NCBI GenBank assembly: GCA_017458105.1 | Contig: JAFTGC010000031.1 | Coordinates: 1 to 40,856 of the forward strand | Source: Ruminococcus sp. | GTDB lineage: Bacteria > Bacillota > Clostridia > Oscillospirales > Acutalibacteraceae | Length of the DNA: 40,856 nt | Reading direction: 5' to 3' | Shown here: piece after piece, positions 6,823 to 14,397 of the stretch | Numbering within the stretch: position 1 is the first letter of the stretch | How the letters are laid out: every line of letters begins with the position of its first letter | Position numbers and translations under genes: made by a program | The notes under the pieces: model-generated | What the model saw: the letters and a program-made list of their open reading frames with translations, nothing else | What the model was told of the DNA's origin: nothing | Databases searched by the model: none

Positions 6823-8070
6823 ATGGAAATTATTAACGGCTTCTTTGAAGGAGTTACAGGATTACTGCAAAGTTCCGGATTTGTGTCCATCTCTTGGCAG
6901 AACTATGTAATGATCGGCATTTCTTTTGTTCTTCTTTACTTGGCAATCGGCAAAGAGTATGAGCCTCTTATTCTTTTACCTCTTGCATTCGGTATGCTTT
7001 TGGTAAACCTTTGCCCGGGTATTATGGGTGCTCCTACCACAGAATTTGTTCCCGAAGCGGAATATCTCAAAACACACGATGTAACTACGCAATCTGTTCA
7101 GTATGCAGTTACAGTAATTGACGGTCAGCGTTTTTACAGTGTTCCTGAATACGGCGGACTTTTGTATTATCTCTATCAAGGGGTTAAAATGGGTATTTAT
7201 CCTCCGCTTATCTTCCTTGGTATCGGTGCAATGACAGACTTCGGTCCGCTGATTGCAAATCCAAAGTCGTTCATCCTCGGTGCGGCTGCACAGATTGGTA
7301 TTTTTATCACATTTATCGGTGCTATCTTCCTTGGCTTTAAATCAAAAGAAGCGGGTGCTATAGGTATTATCGGTGGTGCAGACGGTCCTACTGCTATATT
7401 TGTTACTACCAAACTTGCTCCTGACCTCTTAGGTCCTATTGCGGTTGCCGCTTATTCGTATATGGCACTTGTGCCTATTATTCAGCCGCCTATTATGAAG
7501 TTGGTAACAACAAAGAAGGAAAGAATGATTAAGATGGAACAGCTCAGACCTGTTTCAAAACTTGAGAAAATTATTTTCCCTATTGTTGTTACTGTACTTG
7601 TTGCTTTGCTTTTGCCGGATGCTGCTCCGCTCGTTGGTATGCTTATGCTCGGTAACCTTATGAAAGAGTCCGGTGTTGTTGACAGAATTGCAAAGACGGC
7701 ACAGAATGAGCTGATGAATATTGTTACAATTTTCCTGGGTACAACAGTCGGTGCAACTGCTAAAGGTGCTGTATTCCTTCAATTAGGAACTATAAAGATT
7801 ATTGTTCTTGGACTTATTGCATTCTGCTTTGGTACGCTCTTTGGTGTACTGTTTGCTAAACTTATGAGTGTGCTTGACCATGGAAAGACCAATCCTCTTA
7901 TCGGTTCTGCAGGTGTTTCAGCAGTTCCAATGGCAGCTCGTGTTTCACAGAAGGTAGGACAATTGGATAATCCTACAAACTATCTGCTAATGCATGCTAT
8001 GGGACCGAATGTTGCAGGTGTTATTGGTTCAGCTGTAGCTGCCGGTGTTCTTATCAGTCTGTTGGGATAA
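6823..8070 (+). CDS. oadB: Beta subunit of a sodium-ion-translocating decarboxylase
   Basis: A 415-residue integral membrane protein that couples decarboxylation of the carboxybiotin intermediate to sodium export. It has about nine to eleven hydrophobic segments. The family signature GAIGIIGGADGPTAIFVT lies at 178-195, where Asp187 corresponds to the essential sodium-site aspartate of the Klebsiella protein. FLGIGAMTDFGPLIANPK (131-148) and the C-terminal HAMGPNVAGVIGSAVAAG are also diagnostic. A soluble loop at about 68-118 (PTTEFVPEAEYL...YSVPEY) looks longer than I recall from Klebsiella OadB. AAAGGAAG precedes the ATG. The substrate (oxaloacetate, methylmalonyl-CoA or glutaconyl-CoA) cannot be told from beta alone, and no alpha or biotin-carrier gene is in the window. 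Confidence 0.93.
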   Translation: MEIINGFFEGVTGLLQSSGFVSISWQNYVMIGISFVLLYLAIGKEYEPLILLPLAFGMLLVNLCPGIMGAPTTEFVPEAEYLKTHDVTTQSVQYAVTVIDGQRFYSVPEYGGLLYYLYQGVKMGIYPPLIFLGIGAMTDFGPLIANPKSFILGAAAQIGIFITFIGAIFLGFKSKEAGAIGIIGGADGPTAIFVTTKLAPDLLGPIAVAAYSYMALVPIIQPPIMKLVTTKKERMIKMEQLRPVSKLEKIIFPIVVTVLVALLLPDAAPLVGMLMLGNLMKESGVVDRIAKTAQNELMNIVTIFLGTTVGATAKGAVFLQLGTIKIIVLGLIAFCFGTLFGVLFAKLMSVLDHGKTNPLIGSAGVSAVPMAARVSQKVGQLDNPTNYLLMHAMGPNVAGVIGSAVAAGVLISLLG

Positions 8071-8098
8071 AGGTTTAATTAAAAAACAAGTTAAAGAG

Positions 8099-8137
8099 GC
8101 AGTCTTGGAACTATATTAGTTTTGAGACTGCTTTTAT
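8099..8137 (+). terminator. Terminator after oadB
   Basis: GCAGTCTTGGAACTA (8099-8113) pairs with 8117-8131 through a 15-bp stem with three G-T wobbles and a TAT loop. It is followed by TTTTATTAATTT. It ends the oadG-oadB transcript 29 bases after the stop codon. Confidence 0.8.
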
Positions 8138-8200
8138 TAATTTATAAAAATATATAGACGCTTACAAATATTCCATAAAAATACATACCTAGTTTTTTGC

Positions 8201-8221
8201 ATTATTCTATATAAGAATAAT
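8201..8221. promoter_or_regulatory. Candidate operator: 8-bp palindrome with 5-bp spacer
   Basis: ATTATTCT (8201-8208) and AGAATAAT (8214-8221) are perfect inverted arms around ATATA. They overlap the best promoter candidate for the downstream genes: TTGCAT at 8197-8202, then TAAATA at 8221-8226 at 18 bases. A dimeric repressor site is the simplest reading. AT-rich composition makes chance palindromes more common, so this is tentative. Confidence 0.4.
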
Positions 8222-8278
8222 AAATAATGTTAGCTTTGGTAGAATTAAAGTGTATTATTTTATTGGAGGGAATACTAC

Positions 8279-9109
8279 TTGTTTAAAAAAGAATTTACGC
8301 CGCAATTTTTTATCCGTATGGCGTTGAAGCATATACGAATATTAATACTTTTTACTGTAATAGGCGGTGTTGTCGCTCTTATATATGCAAATTATTTTAT
8401 TACGCCTATATACAGTGCCACTTCAATGATTTTTATTCAAAACTATACTGCTCAGGATGCAGCTGCAGAAGCAGCTAAACAGGCACAGGAACAGGGAATT
8501 GATGACCAGAGTCAGGAAGAAGATGAGGCACTCGAAGACGCTACAGAAGCAAATTCCGGATCAGGCTCTAATAACGGCATTGTTAAGATTTATTCCAGCG
8601 ATATTGGTGCATCTGAATCTATTGCTGAATATTGTATTACACTTTTCAGCAACAATGTTGAACTTGCTAATATGCTTAATGGTTGTGCTATGGAAATGAC
8701 GCAAGTTCCGGAAAGCAGTTTTGTTAATATTACAATGACATCCACAGATCCTCAGCTTGCTGCAGATACTTGTAATGCTGTTACCGACAGAATAGCAGGC
8801 GGAGGTGAAAACCAAAGCCTTTACAGACAAATATTTGGTGCCGGAGGAGTAACTGTAACACGCTATGCGGCGGTTCCATCCGGAAGCTCATATCCTGATG
8901 TTCAAAAAATTGCATTGATAGGTTTGGCTGTTGGTTTTGTAATTGCAGCTGCAATTGCTTTTCTGCTTGAACTGGTAGATACAACAGTAAAATATGATGA
9001 TGATTTGTTTAAATTATATGAAATTCCGGTTTTTGGTGAAATACTTGACTTTAATCAGGTAGGAGGAGAAAAGTATGCCTATAAAGCTTCCGATGATAAA
9101 AAATCGTAA
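8279..9109 (+). CDS. cpsC: Wzz/CpsC-like polysaccharide chain-length adaptor
   Basis: A 276-residue membrane protein that, in Gram-positive capsule systems, activates a partner tyrosine kinase and sets polymer length. TTG 8279 is the start, since GGAGGG lies 8 bases upstream; the first ATG (codon 14) has no site. Membrane helix 1 is about 20-42 (ILILFTVIGGVVALIYANYF), followed by TPIYSATSMIFI, the usual Wzz opening. Residues about 57-100 are an acidic, Gln/Ala/Ser-rich outward stretch. Membrane helix 2 is about 211-233, then LELVDTTVKYDDDLFKLYEIPVFGEI, the cytoplasmic tail that engages the kinase. It overlaps the kinase gene by 35 bases. No glycosyltransferase, flippase or polymerase gene lies nearby. 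Confidence 0.85.
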   Translation: MFKKEFTPQFFIRMALKHIRILILFTVIGGVVALIYANYFITPIYSATSMIFIQNYTAQDAAAEAAKQAQEQGIDDQSQEEDEALEDATEANSGSGSNNGIVKIYSSDIGASESIAEYCITLFSNNVELANMLNGCAMEMTQVPESSFVNITMTSTDPQLAADTCNAVTDRIAGGGENQSLYRQIFGAGGVTVTRYAAVPSGSSYPDVQKIALIGLAVGFVIAAAIAFLLELVDTTVKYDDDLFKLYEIPVFGEILDFNQVGGEKYAYKASDDKKS

Positions 9110-9842
9110 AAGTTCAAATACATACTATTATTCTAATTATAGCAGTGGATACGGTTCTGATAACAATTCAAACGGTAAATTTGCTATAATAGAGGGCTAT
9201 AAAATTGCAAGAACAAATATACAGTTTTCACTTTCTGCCGCAAATGAAAATTGCTTTGCGGTAACATCATGGAGTAAGGGTGAAGGTAAAAGTACCGCTA
9301 CTGCCAACCTTGCAATTTCATTTGCAAAGATGGATAAGAAGGTTGTTTTAATTGACTGCGACCTTCGTCGTCCTAATGTGCATAATCTTCTGAAGGTGGA
9401 TAATACGACCGGATTATCTGCAGTTTTGTGTAATGAAAAAAAATATACCGATGTAATTCATAGAGAAGTACTCCCAAATCTTGATGTTATTTCCGTAGGT
9501 GTTATTCCGCCCAATCCGTCTGAGCTTGTTGGTTCAGATAATTTTAAAAATCTGTTAGAAGAGCTTAAGGAAAAATATGATTATGTTATAATAGATACTG
9601 CTCCTATAGGTATAGTTACAGATGCTTTGCTTGTAAAAGATTTAGTGGCAGGATATATAATAATAGTCAGAGAGGGAATAACAACTCACGGAGACATAAG
9701 TAATTTTATCTCGACCTGTAAAACAGCAGGTGCTAAGCCGATTGGTTTTCTCAAGGTTGGTTGTCATCCGGGTGGCGGAAAGACCAAAAAATATAAAAGA
9801 TACAATAAATACAATTCCTACGATTACTACAGATACTATTAA
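9075..9842 (+). CDS. cpsD: CpsD/YwqD-type bacterial tyrosine kinase
   Basis: A 255-residue cytoplasmic BY-kinase that autophosphorylates on a C-terminal tyrosine cluster and controls polysaccharide export with its Wzz-like adaptor. Walker A is SKGEGKST (67-74), Walker A' is VLIDCDLRRP (91-100) and Walker B is IIDTAP (172-177). The tail has eight tyrosines in its last 16 residues (Y240, 243, 246, 249, 251, 252, 254, 255). Unusually, the N-terminus is also tyrosine-rich (Y17, 18, 19, 22, 26). The start at ATG 9075 has GGAGGAG 6 bases upstream inside the adaptor gene, so the two are translationally linked. ParA/MinD-like ATPases share the Walker motifs, but the tyrosine tail and adaptor settle the call. 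Confidence 0.93.
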   Translation: MPIKLPMIKNRKSSNTYYYSNYSSGYGSDNNSNGKFAIIEGYKIARTNIQFSLSAANENCFAVTSWSKGEGKSTATANLAISFAKMDKKVVLIDCDLRRPNVHNLLKVDNTTGLSAVLCNEKKYTDVIHREVLPNLDVISVGVIPPNPSELVGSDNFKNLLEELKEKYDYVIIDTAPIGIVTDALLVKDLVAGYIIIVREGITTHGDISNFISTCKTAGAKPIGFLKVGCHPGGGKTKKYKRYNKYNSYDYYRYY

Positions 9843-9990
9843 CTTACTTATATTATTTTTCTTATGCAACTTTTTGTTGTAATAATTTCGTTTTGATTTT
9901 TTTAAAATGAGATTTTGTTGTGTGCTTTTAGCTTTTTGCTTTCAGTATATACCTTGTTTTGGTTATTTTTTGTTAATAATATAATAAATT

Positions 9991-10023
9991 ATGCAAGATT
10001 TTAAAAAAATCTTGCATTTTTTT
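9991..10023 (+). terminator. Strong terminator after the cpsC-cpsD unit
   Basis: ATGCAAGATTTT (9991-10002) pairs perfectly with AAAATCTTGCAT (10006-10017) around an AAA loop, followed by six T. It lies about 150 bases after cpsD. A TATAAT at 9980-9985 lies just before it without a good -35. The 3' arm supplies the -35 hexamer of the next promoter (see 10012-10040). Confidence 0.85.
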
Positions 10024-10040
10024 AAAAATCGTATTATTAT
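10012..10040 (+). promoter_or_regulatory. Promoter nested in the terminator, driving the aminotransferase
   Basis: TTGCAT (10012-10017), 17 bases, TATTAT (10035-10040). The -35 hexamer is the last six bases of the terminator stem. The predicted start near 10047 gives a leader of about 30 bases to the ATG at 10078. Confidence 0.5.
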
Positions 10041-10077
10041 ATATGTAGTAGATAAGTTATATAAAGGGAGAATGAGT

Positions 10078-11355
10078 ATGAAGTATTCTGAAATGACAGT
10101 TGAGCAGCTCAAAGCTGAAAAAGATAGTTTACAGAAAGCTTTTGATGATTACAAAGCTAAAAATTTGAGTCTTGATATGTCTCGAGGTAAACCGGGCAGT
10201 GAACAGCTTGATTTATCAATGCCGCTTCTTGACATTATGCATTCATCAGTTGATTGTACCGATGACAGCGGTTTTGATTGTCGTAACTACGGAATGATGG
10301 ACGGACTTCCGTCAATTAAGAAAATCTTTGCAGGTATGATGCAGGTTGACCCTGAATCTGTAATGGTAGGCGGTAACGCATCACTAAGTATGATGTTTGA
10401 TACAGTTGCTGCATTTATGTACAAATCACCTGTTGAGGGCGAAAAACCGTGGCAGGAAATTAATGACAGAAAATTTTTATGCCCTGCACCGGGTTATGAC
10501 AGACATTTTGGTATAACAGGTTACTTTGGGTTCAATATGATCCCTATTCCAATGACATCTGAAGGGCCTGATATGGATGTTGTTGAACAGCTGGTTTCAT
10601 CCGATGATACAATCAAAGGTATTTGGTGTGTTCCTAAGTACAGTAACCCACAAGGTGTTACTTACAGTGACGAAACAGTAAAGCGTTTTGCAAATCTAAA
10701 TCCTAAGGCAAAGGATTTTAGAATTTTCTGGGATGATGCCTACTGTGTACATGATGTAACTGATACCCCTGATACTCTCATCAGTATTATGGAAGAGTGT
10801 AAAAAGACAGGTAAAGAGGATTTGCCGATTATCTTCTCTTCAACTTCAAAAATTACTTTCCCGGGTGCAGGCGTGGCAGCTCTTGCAGCGTCAGAAAACA
10901 ACCTTAAGTTCCTCAAAGAAAAATATAAATATCAAACAATTAGCTATGATAAGATGAATATGCTTCGCCATGTTAAGTTCTTCGGTGATTTTGACGGTGT
11001 TAAAGCTCATATGGAGAAGCACAAAGCTATACTAAAACCAAGATTTGAAAAAGTTATTGAAAAACTTGAAACACAGGTCAAGGAGTCCGGTGCAGTTCAG
11101 TGGATTGAACCTAACGGCGGTTACTTTGTTTCTGTTGATGTAATGCCGGGTACAGCAAAAAGAGTAGTAGCTCTTTGCAAGGAGGCAGGTGTAGTGCTGA
11201 CAGGTGCAGGTGCAACTTATCCTTACGGAGATGATCCAAAGGACAGCAACATCCGTATAGCACCATCATATCCACCTGTTGAAGAGCTTGACGGAGCAAT
11301 GGATATATTTTGCATAGCAGCTAAACTTGCAGCAGTAGAAAAATTGCTTGCATAA
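10078..11355 (+). CDS. Aspartate aminotransferase, type Ic (AspT/MocR-like class I fold)
   Basis: A 425-residue PLP-dependent enzyme, likely interconverting aspartate and oxaloacetate with glutamate/2-oxoglutarate. The sequence resembles the Corynebacterium glutamicum AspT group (Pfam Aminotran_MocR, PF12897) rather than classic AspC. Evidence includes LDMSRGKPGSEQLDLS (31-46), YSNPQG (188-193, Asn190), FWDDAYCVHD (217-226) and the PLP lysine Lys258 in SSTSKITFPGAG. NIRIAPSYPP near the C-terminus carries the substrate-carboxylate arginine. ATG 10078 is preferred because AGGGAG lies 7 bases upstream. ATG 10072 is only 1 base from that site, and an open frame to 9991 runs through the terminator. 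It is monocistronic. Confidence 0.88.
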   Translation: MKYSEMTVEQLKAEKDSLQKAFDDYKAKNLSLDMSRGKPGSEQLDLSMPLLDIMHSSVDCTDDSGFDCRNYGMMDGLPSIKKIFAGMMQVDPESVMVGGNASLSMMFDTVAAFMYKSPVEGEKPWQEINDRKFLCPAPGYDRHFGITGYFGFNMIPIPMTSEGPDMDVVEQLVSSDDTIKGIWCVPKYSNPQGVTYSDETVKRFANLNPKAKDFRIFWDDAYCVHDVTDTPDTLISIMEECKKTGKEDLPIIFSSTSKITFPGAGVAALAASENNLKFLKEKYKYQTISYDKMNMLRHVKFFGDFDGVKAHMEKHKAILKPRFEKVIEKLETQVKESGAVQWIEPNGGYFVSVDVMPGTAKRVVALCKEAGVVLTGAGATYPYGDDPKDSNIRIAPSYPPVEELDGAMDIFCIAAKLAAVEKLLA

Positions 11356-11484
11356 AATCGTCAATGAGTGATAAATTAAAGCGGTAAAATATAAATTATT
11401 TATCTGTTTGCACAATAATTCTTTAAATATTTAGAGTATATGACAAAAAATAATAATAAGTATATTAAAATATTGATGAATCCA

Positions 11485-11513
11485 TTGACTTTTTAACAAA
11501 AAAACAGTATAAT
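11485..11513 (+). promoter_or_regulatory. Near-consensus promoter of secD-secF
   Basis: TTGACT (11485-11490), 17 bases, TATAAT (11508-11513): eleven of twelve consensus positions. The predicted leader is about 80 bases. Confidence 0.8.
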
Positions 11514-11538
11514 TTACTCTGTTATGTTCTGATTGGAA

Positions 11539-11565
11539 TATGGCAGAGTATTTTTATATGCCATA
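11539..11565 (+). other. Hairpin in the secD leader
   Basis: TATGGCA (11539-11545) pairs with TGCCATA (11559-11565) around a 13-base loop, between the promoter and the GGAGG before secD. No T-tract follows, so it is not a terminator. It may influence translation or mRNA stability. Confidence 0.35.
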
Positions 11566-11601
11566 GTTTAACGGAATAAAAAAGATATTGGAGGAAAAGG
11601 C

Positions 11602-13005
11602 ATGAAAAGAATTCCAAAGCCTGTATTCTTCATTGTTGCTATCCTGATTTTACTTTTCAGTTATACAGCAATCTTCGGCGTAAAATATTATGTCGGTGAT
11701 ATTGAGCATACTGTGCTGAAAGGTATCAGTGATATAAGATGGGGAATAGACATCCAGGGCGGTGTGGAAGCCACATTTATTCCTGCGGATGGCAGGGATG
11801 CCACAGATGAACAGCTGGACTCTGCAAAAGCTATTATTGAAACTCGTATGATTTCCAGCGGCATTACAGATTATGAAATTTACACAGACAGCGGTACAGA
11901 CAGTATTATTGTTCGTTTCCCATGGAAAGCAGGAGAAAAGGACTTTAATGCTGAAAAAGCTATCAGTGAGATAAGCTCTACAGCTAAACTCACATTCCGT
12001 CCGGGTAATTCATATGAAACAACTGAGACGGGTGCAAACGGTACTCCTGTTTATAAAACACCTACAGGTGATACTACCGAAGTGCTCATGGACGGTTCTG
12101 TTGTAAAGAAGGCATATGCTTCTCCTGATCCGGAGAATGTAGATCAATATGTAGTTAATCTTGAGTTTGATGATGAGGGTACAAAGCTCTTTGCAGATAT
12201 TACAAAGAAGTACGAAAAACAGATTGTTTCAATCTGGATGGATGACGAGATGCTCTCTTATCCAACAATAAATGAGCAGATAACAGGTGGTAAGGCTCAG
12301 ATTTCAGGTAACTTTGATGTTGATTCTGCAACAACACTTGCAAATCAGATTCAGGGTGGTGCACTTCCGTTTACACTTGAAACAAAGTCACATGGCGAAA
12401 TTTCTCCTACACTTGGTGAGAACTCACTCGTTGCAATGGCTTATGCAGGTGTAATTGCAATCATACTTATTGCACTTTTCATGATTGTAATGTACAGAAT
12501 ACCGGGTCTTGTAGCAGTTATAGCTTTGTTTGGTCAAATCGGACTTTCTATTGCAGCAATATCAAGATACTTCACGGTGTTTAATTCATTTACTATGACA
12601 CTCCCGGGTATAGCGGGTATTATCCTTTCAATAGGTATGGGTGTTGACGCTAACATTATCACAGCCGAAAGAATCAAAGACGAATTTAAAACAGGTAAAA
12701 CACTCGACGGTGCAATTGATAGAGGTACTAAAAACTCGCTCTCAGCTATCATTGACGGTAATATGACAGTTGTCATTGTTTCAATTATCTTACTTCTTGT
12801 GTTCGGCAGCACAAACATTCTTTCGTTCTTGTTTGGTGCTTCAACAACAGGTACAATCTACTCATTTGGTTACACACTTTTGATGGGTGTTATTTCTAAC
12901 TTTATTATGGGTGTATTCCTCTCAAGAGTAATGCTTAAGAGTTTGGGCGGATTTAAACCTGTAAGACGCAAGTGGTTGTTTGGAGGTGCTAAGAAAAATG
13001 GCTGA
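11602..13005 (+). CDS. secD: Protein translocase subunit SecD
   Basis: A 467-residue RND-type membrane protein that works with SecF and the SecYEG channel to drive late steps of protein export using the ion gradient. TM1 is about 8-28. The conserved D1 motif GIDIQGGVEATF is at 48-59. A large extracytoplasmic domain follows, then PFTLETKSHGEISPTLGENSL before TM2. The GIAGIILSIGMGVDANIITAERIKDEF motif lies in the C-terminal bundle of five helices. GGAGGAAAAGGC precedes the ATG. It overlaps secF by 8 bases. No yajC lies immediately upstream. Confidence 0.96.
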   Translation: MKRIPKPVFFIVAILILLFSYTAIFGVKYYVGDIEHTVLKGISDIRWGIDIQGGVEATFIPADGRDATDEQLDSAKAIIETRMISSGITDYEIYTDSGTDSIIVRFPWKAGEKDFNAEKAISEISSTAKLTFRPGNSYETTETGANGTPVYKTPTGDTTEVLMDGSVVKKAYASPDPENVDQYVVNLEFDDEGTKLFADITKKYEKQIVSIWMDDEMLSYPTINEQITGGKAQISGNFDVDSATTLANQIQGGALPFTLETKSHGEISPTLGENSLVAMAYAGVIAIILIALFMIVMYRIPGLVAVIALFGQIGLSIAAISRYFTVFNSFTMTLPGIAGIILSIGMGVDANIITAERIKDEFKTGKTLDGAIDRGTKNSLSAIIDGNMTVVIVSIILLLVFGSTNILSFLFGASTTGTIYSFGYTLLMGVISNFIMGVFLSRVMLKSLGGFKPVRRKWLFGGAKKNG

Positions 13006-13951
13006 AAATAAGGTTCTTAATTTTACAAAAGCCAGCAAGGTATTCTTCGGCATCTCACTGACAATTTTCCTTATAGGTATTATATGTAACTTTATCTTTG
13101 GAACACAACTTGATATTCAGTTTAGCGGTGGTTCCTACCTTTCATATTCCTATGTAGGTGAGCTTGATAAAAATGACCTTGATGACCTCATTCAGGTAAA
13201 CACAAAAATGCAGGTTACAACAACAGTAACATCGGATGTTCTTTCAAACACAAGCAATAAATCTGCATATACAATCAAGGTTCAGTTTGCCGGTACAAAG
13301 GCTATTACAACAGAGGAGCAAAAATCACTTACAGAAGCACTTAAGAAAGCTTACCCTGATGCAAACTTCAAGGTTATGGAGTCTTCAGCTATAGAAAGTA
13401 CAATGGGCTTCAAATTCCTTATGAAGTGTCTTACTGCTGTTGCAATTGCAAGTGCGTTGATGGTGCTTTATGTTACAATCCGTTTCCGCAGAATCGGCGG
13501 ACTTTCAGCCGGTGTAATGGCACTTGTAGCACTTTTCCATGACATTGCGATGATATACTTTATGTATGTTATCTTCCAAATGCCGATTGATTCTAACTTC
13601 ATTGCGGTTGTACTTATGATTCTTGGTTATTCGCTTAACGATACAATAGTTATTTATGACCGTGTCCGTGAAGAAAGGCGTAAACTTGGTTCAAAAACCG
13701 ACATCGGTTATGTATTCAACTACAGTGCAACAAAGGTTATTAAAAGAACAATCTGTACATCAATTACAACTCTCATTGCAATAGGTACTGTTCTTGTAAT
13801 TTCAATTGTGTTCAACATTAGTTCAGTTACAAGCTTTGCTTTGCCGATGATGATTGGTGTTGTTTCGGGTTGCTATTCTTCAATCTGCATTGCAGGTCCA
13901 CTTTGGGTAATTTGGCAAAATCATAAGAAAAAGCTTGAAAAAGCAAGATAA
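12998..13951 (+). CDS. secF: Protein translocase subunit SecF
   Basis: The 317-residue partner of SecD. ATG 12998 is chosen with GGAGGTG at 12982-12988; an upstream in-frame TTG at 12980 would overlap that site. TM1 is about 15-35, then TQLDIQFSGGSYLSY (36-50, the SecF form of the D1 motif) and an extracytoplasmic domain of about 100 residues. Five helices follow, with the signature GYSLNDTIVIYDRVREERR at 210-228. SecD and SecF are separate genes here, not fused. Confidence 0.96.
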   Translation: MAENKVLNFTKASKVFFGISLTIFLIGIICNFIFGTQLDIQFSGGSYLSYSYVGELDKNDLDDLIQVNTKMQVTTTVTSDVLSNTSNKSAYTIKVQFAGTKAITTEEQKSLTEALKKAYPDANFKVMESSAIESTMGFKFLMKCLTAVAIASALMVLYVTIRFRRIGGLSAGVMALVALFHDIAMIYFMYVIFQMPIDSNFIAVVLMILGYSLNDTIVIYDRVREERRKLGSKTDIGYVFNYSATKVIKRTICTSITTLIAIGTVLVISIVFNISSVTSFALPMMIGVVSGCYSSICIAGPLWVIWQNHKKKLEKAR

Positions 13952-13974
13952 TTCAATAGAATTAAAAATTCTGA

Positions 13975-14005
13975 TATGGGCTGTTCCACTTACGGACAGC
14001 CCATA
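13975..14005. terminator. Convergent terminator between secF and the DUF421-DUF4363 unit
   Basis: TATGGGCTGT (13975-13984) pairs with ACAGCCCATA (13996-14005), extended by a wobble and a C-G pair, with an 8-base loop. On the minus strand the stem is followed by TCAGAATTTTT. On the plus strand the T content is poor. It lies 24 bases after secF and 12 bases past the end of the minus-strand gene, so it likely serves mainly the minus strand and possibly both. Confidence 0.65.
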
Positions 14006-14016
14006 CTTGCTGTTTA

Positions 14017-14397
14017 TTAAAAAATATTTTCACCATAAGGCAGTTCGCTACGATATAAACTGGCAAACTGTCTTTTTATTTTGTCAGTAACAGATAAAAA
14101 TTCATTTCTGCTTAAATCATCTGTATAGTCGGTGAGTCCTGCAATTTCAGTGCCAACTTCGTCCAAAGATGAGTGTTCAAGAAAGTAGTTTAAGTGCTTT
14201 TCTTTCTCATACCAATCCTCTTTCATTTTTTCTGAGATTTTATCGGCTTTTTCGTAGTCGCTGTTCATCACCGCAAGTCTTGCTCTATCTACCGTATCAA
14301 TAAAATCATAGTAATCGTTTTGTACAGAAATAACTTCAATTGTGCTAAGACTTCCGGCTACAACCAAAAAGACTACAGCAAACCAAAGCCTTTTCAT
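14017..14397 (-). CDS. DUF4363 family membrane-anchored protein
   Basis: A 126-residue protein with an N-terminal membrane anchor or signal (KRLWFAVVFLVVAGSLSTIEVISV, residues 2-25). The rest is mainly helical and charged (YDFIDTVDRARLAVMNSDYEKADKISEKMKEDWYEKEKHLN), and faces outward if the anchor is inserted N-in. It resembles DUF4363, which is commonly encoded next to DUF421 proteins in spore formers. Its start overlaps the end of the DUF421 gene by 4 bases (ATGA), showing a coupled pair. The function is unknown. Confidence 0.75.
   Translation of the reverse strand: MKRLWFAVVFLVVAGSLSTIEVISVQNDYYDFIDTVDRARLAVMNSDYEKADKISEKMKEDWYEKEKHLNYFLEHSSLDEVGTEIAGLTDYTDDLSRNEFLSVTDKIKRQFASLYRSELPYGENIF

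Noticed and set aside
9991..10077. N-terminal extension of the aminotransferase from ATG 9991
   Set aside because: The extension would translate a perfect terminator hairpin; the good ribosome binding site serves ATG 10078.
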